Source of the DNA: Kiritimatiellia bacterium
GTDB lineage: Bacteria; Verrucomicrobiota; Kiritimatiellia; WLWN01
DNA: 64,000 bases
Direction: 5' to 3'
Assembly: GCA_012103575.1 (NCBI GenBank)
Contig: WLWN01000001.1
Location: 1 to 64,000, forward strand
How positions within the stretch are numbered: the stretch's first letter is position 1; the number at the start of each line of letters is the position of its first letter. Under the pieces are notes generated by a model. That model saw only the letters and a list, made by a program, of their open reading frames with translations, ran no database searches and was not told the DNA's origin. Both the position numbers and the translations under genes were made by a program. Of the stretch, positions 57,225 to 64,000 are shown piece after piece.

Positions 57225-58559
57225 TCAAATGAGTTTTAGCCATGTGGCCACTTTTGTTCCGACCCCGGACATGTTACATGCAATGGGCAATAAAAGAACG
57301 CCCAAACAATTAAGACGACGTGATCCAAATAAAACAGGAATAAGGCCGATCGCCGTTCCTACGACCATGATCAATAACCCGGACCAACTCACCACCATAA
57401 AAACCAACATAATGATAATCATAAAGGCAACTGTAGAGGCTGTTCTATAATTAACTTTATCAATCACATACAATGTCAAATGGGTCAACGGACTCATCAT
57501 TAAAAAGGAAATAGCGCCGGATAACGCGATGGCAGCAAGAACCATATAATAATCATAATATCCTTGTGGAACATGTATGCCCTGAACCATCCATGCCGCG
57601 CCGCGCCGCTTTACAGAAAGCATGGGAACAAAGAACATTAAAAAAGCGCCCGTATAATAAACAAGCTTGGAAACACCTTGTGAAATGAGAAAAACACGCT
57701 CGTCACGTTGTGCCGTAGCGTGGCCTGCCAGCATCCCTCCAATCCCTCCGGTTATAACAGGAAAAAACGCAGCAATCCCTCCACCCAACCCGCCCGCAGC
57801 CATACTTCGCCACATAATATCGCCATCGATTTCAAGATGCGGAGACGTTTTTTGAGGAGGAATCTCTGTTCCACTAATAATGTTTAATAAGCACGATGGA
57901 ATAGCAAAGAGTCCTACAAACGCAGGCATAATGTTTTGAAACGCAACATCGATTGACACCGGGGATCGATACAGCAAAATAAATCCAAAAACACCGGACA
58001 ACAAAAAGGTTGCAAGACCTGCACCCAACGATTTCCACGCATCAAAAAATTTGGGCCATCCCGAGATGCCGGAGGTTCCTCCTTTAGGCCATTCAGCCAT
58101 TAGCATATAGGTAACAATAATCCATAAAATCCAGTGAATATGTGGAGTCAATACTTCGCGGATCAGAGGCAAAACTCTCGGCGCAAACGGCGCGACAATA
58201 AAGACAAGGAAAAACACACCCAACAACCCACCCACCCCTGCCATCATGGTCCCTTCATACCCACGCCCTGTCATGAGATACTTTTGGCCAGGCAAAACTG
58301 TAAACAACGCGCTCTCATCAGGAGCCCCTAACAAAATCGAAGGAATGGTATTCAACATGAACCATCCAACAATCATGCTTGTCATAAAAGGCACATATAC
58401 TTCTGGTGGAAGACGAATCCCATGATCGATCAATGCGTACTGAAGAAGTAATAGTCCCCCCAACACATTGTAAGCATGCAAAGCAGGCAAGCAGGATAAA
58501 ACGTTCGATAACAACGTTCCGATTATCCTGGAACCTAAAACAAACAAAATGGCCTGCAC
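57225..58559 (-). CDS. TctA-like (DUF112) membrane transporter
   Basis: A 444-residue protein with about eleven helices. GTG 58559 is chosen because AAGGAAG precedes it. It resembles the TctA/DUF112 large subunit of tripartite tricarboxylate transporters, in a divergent form; GGGLGGGIAAFFPVITGGIGG is a gly-rich core segment. No TctB or TctC binding protein is nearby, so the substrate is unknown. It is the third gene of a minus-strand operon (hydrolase, OB-fold protein, this, DUF457). Confidence 0.75.
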   Translation of the reverse strand: MQAILFVLGSRIIGTLLSNVLSCLPALHAYNVLGGLLLLQYALIDHGIRLPPEVYVPFMTSMIVGWFMLNTIPSILLGAPDESALFTVLPGQKYLMTGRGYEGTMMAGVGGLLGVFFLVFIVAPFAPRVLPLIREVLTPHIHWILWIIVTYMLMAEWPKGGTSGISGWPKFFDAWKSLGAGLATFLLSGVFGFILLYRSPVSIDVAFQNIMPAFVGLFAIPSCLLNIISGTEIPPQKTSPHLEIDGDIMWRSMAAGGLGGGIAAFFPVITGGIGGMLAGHATAQRDERVFLISQGVSKLVYYTGAFLMFFVPMLSVKRRGAAWMVQGIHVPQGYYDYYMVLAAIALSGAISFLMMSPLTHLTLYVIDKVNYRTASTVAFMIIIMLVFMVVSWSGLLIMVVGTAIGLIPVLFGSRRLNCLGVLLLPIACNMSGVGTKVATWLKLI

Positions 58560-58584
58560 AGACGTTAACTTCCTTATGCTGAAC

Positions 58585-59751
58585 TCACGTTACTTCAATT
58601 CTTTGGATCTGCGATGCATGATATACGTTTAACCGCAATCCATTTTTCAGGCTTTTGACATGCCCCTGAACATGTATCTCCGTTCCGAGCTCCAAAATAT
58701 TTTCGGGAAGCTCTTTTGCAGCGCTGGATTTATAGACGATTTCTACGGTGTCTTCGCCCTGTTGCAAAACCATTCGGTGCTGGGCTTTACTGGCTGGGTC
58801 AGGCTCGGTTCGTTTTGCAATACGTCCCCGAGCACGTATCAACTGTCCCTCTAAATCCGTTGTAATGTTTCCAACACGTAAATCATCCTTAAACGATATG
58901 TGATCCTTAAAGAAAGCGGCAGGTGTAATCGGCAAAAGTGTTAGATCGTTGGCTTGATTCAGCTGTAACTGCAATTTTTCCTGATAGTTGACAACCGTTG
59001 TTCTGACCTGAAAAACGGTTCCGGGCTTGACATGTACCTTTTCCAAAATCTCTTCGTAAATATCCGCAAAAGCACTAATCCGACCTTCACCGGTGCCGTC
59101 TGTAAATTTAATCACCCATGGCGCCCGTGTCCCTAATTTAGGATTTGTAACTTCTAAAATAACACCTTCTATAATTACATTTTTTCCCTCTAATTCCCCA
59201 TGCACTTGGTTCCATGAAAGTTCACGCGCTTGATCGCGAATAATTTTAATTTGGTCGGGGGCGCCGAGCCACAAAGAAGTACGATCAGCAGCAACGTTTA
59301 GGCTTCCGGCCACATCGACCTCATCTCCAGCACGAGGAACATGGTCTAATTCGAGCAGCTCCCTTGCTTTGCCTCGATAGGCCTTTACGCTGATAGCTCC
59401 CGTTCCATCATCAACGGTAAAACTAAGACTCGCGACACGGCCTGCTTCTCTATAGATACGAGCATCGCCGATCACTTGACCTGCAACACGGATAAACGCA
59501 AAATTCATTGTGCGCTCAATTTCACCGATTTTGATAACGGGAATTTCTCCACGGGTGGCCATGAGCCAAAGGAAAACGAGTCCAGTAAGCGCTAAAACAA
59601 GTGCGGCGAATCGAAAGAAACGGACAGAAAGACGTTTCGTGATTTTCGCCCCGCAATGGGGACATACATTAAGGGGTCCAACAAATTGTCCACACGAATG
59701 ACACGTAATCTCTTGGGGTTGCTCTTGATGTCCAGGCAACATATCACTCAT
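58585..59751 (-). CDS. Zinc-ribbon, membrane-anchored OB-fold protein
   Basis: A 388-residue protein. Residues about 16-34 are a zinc ribbon (CHSCG...CPHCG). A membrane helix follows (FAALVLALTGLVFLWLMA), and then three OB-fold-like beta domains (GQVIGDARIY with GAISVKAYRG; DGTGEGRISAF; GRIAKRT with EIVYKSSA). The ATG overlaps the hydrolase stop (ATGA). OB folds of this kind resemble tRNA_anti-like domains; whether it binds nucleic acid outside the membrane is unclear. Confidence 0.7.
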   Translation of the reverse strand: MSDMLPGHQEQPQEITCHSCGQFVGPLNVCPHCGAKITKRLSVRFFRFAALVLALTGLVFLWLMATRGEIPVIKIGEIERTMNFAFIRVAGQVIGDARIYREAGRVASLSFTVDDGTGAISVKAYRGKARELLELDHVPRAGDEVDVAGSLNVAADRTSLWLGAPDQIKIIRDQARELSWNQVHGELEGKNVIIEGVILEVTNPKLGTRAPWVIKFTDGTGEGRISAFADIYEEILEKVHVKPGTVFQVRTTVVNYQEKLQLQLNQANDLTLLPITPAAFFKDHISFKDDLRVGNITTDLEGQLIRARGRIAKRTEPDPASKAQHRMVLQQGEDTVEIVYKSSAAKELPENILELGTEIHVQGHVKSLKNGLRLNVYHASQIQRIEVT

Positions 59752-60554
59752 GAGTTTACCTTATTAATCAACTCCTTAATCGCAGCAAAGTATGCTTTCA
59801 TTCCAATGTGAAATACACTGTTGTGGTCTGCTCCTGGAATTTTCAACAATGTTTTTTGGGTGGCAGCAGAGGCCTTATATAAAACTTTCGCATCTTCAAA
59901 AGGAATGAGTGAATCGTGTTCTCCATGAATAATAAGGGTCGGCTTTGTAAACGCTTTAATCTTGTCCGCATTATTCAAACTCGTATCGTTCTGGATTCCC
60001 AATGCATCGGTATTAATCCCCAACCGTTGTAATAGCGGAAGGGTATAAGCAAATCCGCTTTCAATAATAAGTCCGGTGACTTCATCAGGATATGCGTGGA
60101 CAATTTCTGAAACGAGGGCGCTTCCCAAAGACCGTCTCATCACCAAGAGAGGCCCTGAAAAGACATTTGCCTTTAGGTGTGCCTGCACATAGTTGAAAAG
60201 TGTGTGGGCGTCTGATTGCATATGGAATACCGTTGGCATCCCTGTTGATTTGCCGTATCCTCGATATCCAACCGGGAAAGAATTAATACCCATTTGCGTG
60301 TAGAGGTTGGCGATTTCATCATATTCGGACACGATTTCGCCGTTTCCATGCGCATAAGGAATGGTTGGACTTGAAGCGTGATGAACATAAAATCGTCCTT
60401 CGATAACAACATCCTCATCTACAGGGATTAAATGTTCCTCAAAAGGTCCTTGAGCCTGAGATACAGACGGGTCTGATGAGCGTGGATGAAAAATAAAAGC
60501 AAGAATTTCAGGTCGATCCAGTGGATTTGGATTTATAAAATTATCATTTGTCAC
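59748..60554 (-). CDS. Alpha/beta hydrolase with altered nucleophile elbow
   Basis: 268 residues from GTG 60554 (GGAG upstream); a longer frame to 60686 lacks a ribosome site. It has the BEM46/YfhR-like pattern: HGNGE oxyanion region, YRGYGKS, nucleophile Ser in RRSLGSA (usual GxSxG), acid Asp in GEHDSLIPF and His in GADHNSVF. The residue before the elbow is Arg where Gly is normal, so activity may be reduced. The substrate is unknown. It is the first gene of its operon and divergent from recD2. Confidence 0.8.
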   Translation of the reverse strand: MTNDNFINPNPLDRPEILAFIFHPRSSDPSVSQAQGPFEEHLIPVDEDVVIEGRFYVHHASSPTIPYAHGNGEIVSEYDEIANLYTQMGINSFPVGYRGYGKSTGMPTVFHMQSDAHTLFNYVQAHLKANVFSGPLLVMRRSLGSALVSEIVHAYPDEVTGLIIESGFAYTLPLLQRLGINTDALGIQNDTSLNNADKIKAFTKPTLIIHGEHDSLIPFEDAKVLYKASAATQKTLLKIPGADHNSVFHIGMKAYFAAIKELINKVNS

Positions 60555-60755
60555 TCTTCGTTCTCCTGACTGGCATGATATATTTTGGGTAAGCAAAATG
60601 CAAAAAACTAAATCCCGAATTTGAAACAAACTTTTAGGCATCATCAAATCTCTTGAATGGCAGGGCCTTTTAACGGGGCCCTTCAATTCTTTCTGTCATC
60701 GTGATGCATAAACAAAAAAACATCAATGTCCAAATCAAATTGAACTACGATTAGA

Positions 60756-62921
60756 ATGGAACAAAAAGAACATATTAACGGTCCCATTGAACGCGTAACG
60801 TTTCACAGTGAAGAATCCGGTTTTTGTGTGTTGCGCGTAAAGGTAAAAGGTCACCGAGAGCAGGTAACAATGACGGGCTTTCTCCCTCAAGTGACTGCAG
60901 GGGAATGGGTAGACGCGCACGGGCAGTGGGTCGTCGATCCTAAATACGGGCAACAGTTTAAAGCGTCGACGCTACGTACCACTTATCCCGATACACCTGC
61001 CGGCATCGAAAAATATTTGGGGTCTGGCTTGATTAAAGGTATTGGTCCTGTCTGCGCATCCAAACTTGTCCAAAAATTTGGCCGAGACATTTTTGATGTT
61101 ATGGAAACGCGTTCGAAATTACTCGAAAAAGTAAGTGGGATTGGACCCCATCGTAGACAACAAATCAAAGTGGCGTGGAACGAACAAAAATCGGTCCGGG
61201 AAATCATGACCTTTCTTTTAAGTCATGGCGTAACGACAACACGCGCATTTCGGATTCACAAAACGTATGGCGACGATGCGATTCCTAAAGTACAAAGAGA
61301 TCCGTATTGCCTCGCTCGCGATATTCCGGGAATCGGATTTCTGACCGCCGACCAAATTGCATCCAATATGGGTGTTGAGAAAACCTCCGAGTTAAGAGCA
61401 AAAGCCGGGACAGAATATGCACTTCAAGCATGCACGTCTGAGGGTCATTGTGCATATCCGCAAGATGAGTTAATTGAAAAAACCTCTGTTCTGTTAGAAG
61501 TGCCTCCAGCCCTCATTCAAAAAGCGATCGAACAAGCAATACATGATAAGCGATTGATTCTAGAAAAAGGCCTAAACAAAACGCCTCTCATTTATTTGGC
61601 CCACCTGCATTACGCAGAAAAATCTCTTGCTCAATATATCAAAGAGCTGTTGCAAGGAACTCATCCTTGTCCCCATCTTGAAACAGACAAGGTGTTAACG
61701 TGGGTTCAAAATAAGCTAGGATTTGATCTTGCACCCTCCCAACACCAGGCATTGATCAGTGCCATCACATCTAAAGTCATGATTATTACAGGCGGACCCG
61801 GTGTCGGGAAAACAACACTGATTAGCGCTATTCTCAAGATCTTCAAAGCCAAGGATCTCAACGTAATCTTATGTGCCCCAACAGGCCGCGCGGCTAAACG
61901 GATGGCTGAAGCGACTGGAACCACTGCAAAAACGATTCATCGTTTATTGGTCTATGACCCCGCAAAAGGACACTTTAAGCATAATGAAACCCTTCCCCTC
62001 AAAGGCGATGTATTTATTGTCGACGAAACGAGCATGATCGATCTAGTTCTCGCCCATCAACTCGTACGTGCGATTCCTTCACATGCAACACTTATTTTTG
62101 TAGGCGATGTCGATCAGCTCCCGTCCGTTGGCCCCGGAAGTGTCCTCGGAGATATCATTCAATCAGAAACCGTCCCTGTTTATAGACTCAACAAAATATT
62201 TCGACAGGCTGCTGAAAGCTCCATTATTATCAATGCTCATCGTATTAACGAAGGCCAACCACCTCTCTATCGAGAAGCAAAACAGGCCTCTGACTTTTAT
62301 TTTGTCAAAGCCGATGACCCCGAAAAGGCGTGTGAAAAAATTTCCCGGCTTGTTCAAGAGTCAATCCCTAAAAAATTTCATCTGAATCCTTTAAACGACA
62401 TTCAAATCATAACACCGATGCAACGAGGAGAACTCGGCGCACGAAACTTGAATCAACTCCTGCAAAAAACCTTAAATCCGGACGGGGCATCTATTCAAAA
62501 ATATGGGACTGACTTCCGGGTAGGCGACAAAGTTATGCAACGGATTAACAACTACGACAAAGATATTTTTAACGGAGATGTCGGCCGGATTTTTTCATTA
62601 AATGTAGAGGAATGTGAACTGGTCGTCGAATTTGGTGGACGAAACACAGCATATGACTTCCAAGAATTAGATGAACTTATGTTAGCGTATGCAACAACCA
62701 TCCACAAAAGCCAAGGCAGTGAATATCCGTGTGTAATTATTCCGATCCACACACAACATTATATACTCCTTCAGCGTAATTTGTTATACACAGCCATTAC
62801 ACGTGGAAAGAAATTAGTCCTTTTAGTAGGATCAGAAAAGGCCATAGCCATAGCTATACAGAAAATAGAAGCACGTAAACGAATCACTATGTTGAAAGAG
62901 CGGTTAACCCAACGGGCATGA
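60756..62921 (+). CDS. recD2: RecD2-type ATP-dependent DNA helicase
   Basis: A 721-residue protein of standard RecD2 length without RecBC. An N-terminal OB-like domain and helix-hairpin-helix repeats (KVSGIGPHRRQQI, DIPGIGFLTADQIA) come before the superfamily 1 core: Walker A TGGPGVGKTT (about residue 346), VDETSMIDLVL, GDVDQLPSVGPGSVLGD and the C-terminal TIHKSQGSEYP. It unwinds DNA 5'-3' and is involved in DNA repair and stalled forks in other bacteria. It lies just before the STAS gene. Confidence 0.95.
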   Translation: MEQKEHINGPIERVTFHSEESGFCVLRVKVKGHREQVTMTGFLPQVTAGEWVDAHGQWVVDPKYGQQFKASTLRTTYPDTPAGIEKYLGSGLIKGIGPVCASKLVQKFGRDIFDVMETRSKLLEKVSGIGPHRRQQIKVAWNEQKSVREIMTFLLSHGVTTTRAFRIHKTYGDDAIPKVQRDPYCLARDIPGIGFLTADQIASNMGVEKTSELRAKAGTEYALQACTSEGHCAYPQDELIEKTSVLLEVPPALIQKAIEQAIHDKRLILEKGLNKTPLIYLAHLHYAEKSLAQYIKELLQGTHPCPHLETDKVLTWVQNKLGFDLAPSQHQALISAITSKVMIITGGPGVGKTTLISAILKIFKAKDLNVILCAPTGRAAKRMAEATGTTAKTIHRLLVYDPAKGHFKHNETLPLKGDVFIVDETSMIDLVLAHQLVRAIPSHATLIFVGDVDQLPSVGPGSVLGDIIQSETVPVYRLNKIFRQAAESSIIINAHRINEGQPPLYREAKQASDFYFVKADDPEKACEKISRLVQESIPKKFHLNPLNDIQIITPMQRGELGARNLNQLLQKTLNPDGASIQKYGTDFRVGDKVMQRINNYDKDIFNGDVGRIFSLNVEECELVVEFGGRNTAYDFQELDELMLAYATTIHKSQGSEYPCVIIPIHTQHYILLQRNLLYTAITRGKKLVLLVGSEKAIAIAIQKIEARKRITMLKERLTQRA

Positions 62922-62967
62922 ACGGTCAGACGTTCATTCAAATAAGTATAAAATATAAGGAGGCATC

Positions 62968-63308
62968 ATGGCAGTCATCTGTACAACAAAAGACAATGCG
63001 GGGCTCATAAAAATCACAGGTCCTCTCCTCGCTTCTACCGCCGGAGCATTCCGCGAGCAATTCGGCACATGGCGCAAAGCCGAGTCAGACTTAAAAGATA
63101 TCGTTATTGACTTATCGGATGTAGACATGATGGATAGTGCAGGATTAGGGGGACTGATCGCAGTGCTCAAAGGGATCACCGAAGGTGGCGGAAATTTAAA
63201 GATAGCCTGTCTTCAAAAAAACCCACGTATGGTTTTTGAAATTACTCGAACGTATAGAATTTTGATATTTATGAGACGGTACATGAAGCGATTCAAGCCT
63301 GTAAATAA
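62968..63308 (+). CDS. STAS-domain anti-sigma factor antagonist (frame broken near its end)
   Basis: SpoIIAA-like STAS protein with the phospho-acceptor Ser in DMMDSAGLGGLIAVL. AGGAGG lies before the ATG. As written, the frame runs past the domain to 63357; adding one T to the four-T tract at 63260-63263 gives the normal STAS ending IFDIYETVHEAIQACK and a stop at 63308 (about 113 residues). It is probably a read error. It acts in partner-switching control of sigma factors or similar output; the kinase is not in the window. Confidence 0.85.
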
Positions 63309-63310
63309 AA

Positions 63311-63333
63311 GCCGTTCTGTGTATGGGAACGGC
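63311..63333 (+). terminator. Hairpin after the STAS gene
   Basis: GCCGTT is paired with AACGGC over an 11-base loop, directly after the corrected stop. There is no U run, so it is weak evidence for a terminator. Confidence 0.35.
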
Positions 63334-63408
63334 ATTGAGATGGGCCCTCTGAGATAGACAGCACACATAATAGAGCTTACCCCAAATCGACATGCTGAAA
63401 ATTATAGA

Positions 63409-64000
63409 ATGATAAAGAATCAAAATATAGTAGTGACGGGAGGTGCAGGCTTTATAGGTTCACACCTATGTGAAGCCTTGCTTCGAGAAAAAACCAATAC
63501 CGTTATATGCCTAGACAATTTTAATGATTTTTATGATCCAGTGATTAAACGCAACAACATTTCTTCCTTTCAAAAGCATGATCAATTCAACCTTTACTCT
63601 TTAGACATTCTTCATAAAGAAGACCTCGAGCAAATCTTTGAAAAGGAAAATATTCATACCATTTTTCATCTAGCGGCCAGAGCAGGCGTCAGACCTTCGA
63701 TACAATCCCCCAAGCTCTATGCACAAGTGAATATAGAAGGAACGATCAATCTCCTTGAATGTGCTAAAGAATATAACGTCGAAAAATTCATTTTAGCATC
63801 GACTTCATCCATTTATGGGAACAAAAAAAAAGTTCCCTTCTCCGAAACAGATCCCGTAGATCATCCTGTCTCCCCGTATGCCACCACCAAGAAAGCGGCT
63901 GAGCTGATGTGTTATAACTATCATCATTTATATCAGATCCCCATGGCCTGTATTCGTTTCTTTACCGTATATGGACCACGCCAGCGCCCCGAAATGGCGA
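63409..64000 (+). CDS. Sugar-nucleotide epimerase (UDP-glucuronate 4-epimerase-like), 3' end outside window
   Basis: 197 codons are visible. An extended SDR: NAD-binding TGGAGFIGSHLCE at the start, LDNFNDFYDP, HLAARAGVRPSI, the catalytic Ser/Tyr region STSSIYG and YATTK (YxxxK), and RFFTVYGPRQRP. The FYDP and AGVR motifs are typical of GDP/UDP-sugar 4-epimerases that make UDP-galacturonate for surface polysaccharides. It probably begins a polysaccharide gene group to the right of the window. Confidence 0.85.
   Translation, partial: MIKNQNIVVTGGAGFIGSHLCEALLREKTNTVICLDNFNDFYDPVIKRNNISSFQKHDQFNLYSLDILHKEDLEQIFEKENIHTIFHLAARAGVRPSIQSPKLYAQVNIEGTINLLECAKEYNVEKFILASTSSIYGNKKKVPFSETDPVDHPVSPYATTKKAAELMCYNYHHLYQIPMACIRFFTVYGPRQRPEMA

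Overview
The window looks like a chromosomal segment of an uncultured-type bacterium of the Planctomycetes-Verrucomicrobia-Chlamydiae group, perhaps near Kiritimatiellota/Verrucomicrobiota. The clues are DxDxDG calcium-binding repeats in surface proteins, secreted polysaccharide-active enzymes, several families of long palindromic intergenic repeats, and a Gld-type ABC/GldG/DUF4340 cluster. No rRNA or universal marker is present, so the assignment is an inference. Base composition is moderate and many genes are broken by insertion sequences, a small palindromic element, or single-base homopolymer changes.

Region 1 (1-27986) is a head-to-tail tandem array of an 11.51 kb unit: the end of one copy (A, 1-4965), a full copy B (4966-16475) and a full copy C (16476-27986). 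The array continues off the left edge. I found only two differences between copies, both homopolymer indels (a T4/T5 and a G8/G9 tract). Each unit carries a surface-glycan gene set: a small Ca-binding secreted protein, three secreted proteins sharing an unnamed C-terminal domain (one with a GH16 catalytic motif, one with a CBM-like domain), a TPR plus outer-membrane beta-barrel protein, a secreted CBM-like protein, a secreted CBM plus TIM-barrel putative glycosidase, a cytoplasmic GH20 hexosaminidase, and a convergent zinc ribbon-PTS IIA gene that is intact only at the right end. Several genes carry a palindromic repeat at their 5' end, in some cases translated into the N-terminus.

Region 2 (28-40 kb) holds a second PTS IIA gene, a ClC channel pseudogene, nadK-tlyA-xseB, an IS30 element inserted in an IS4-like fragment, a zinc-ribbon protein, a possible intron remnant and a decayed CsgG-like gene, two membrane proteins, alpha-glucan phosphorylase (frameshifted), and a RelE toxin whose antitoxin gene is interrupted by a 163-bp palindromic element.

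Region 3 (40-46 kb) is a YD/RHS-like surface protein gene split by an IS4 element and truncated by an IS30 element, then cysK and IS5/ISKra4 remnants. Region 4 (46-54 kb) is an operon of ABC ATPase, ABC permease, GldG-like, DUF4340 and AsmA-like proteins. Region 5 (54-64 kb) has a truncated lipoprotein, an exonuclease flanked by pieces of the palindromic element, a DUF457 hydrolase gene split by IS630, a TctA-like permease, an OB-fold zinc-ribbon protein, an alpha/beta hydrolase, recD2, a STAS protein and the start of a sugar-nucleotide epimerase.

The most interesting candidate system is the amplified, apparently phase-variable surface-glycan locus. The second is the 163-bp palindromic element, which occurs inside an antitoxin gene, inside the ClC gene and around an exonuclease gene.
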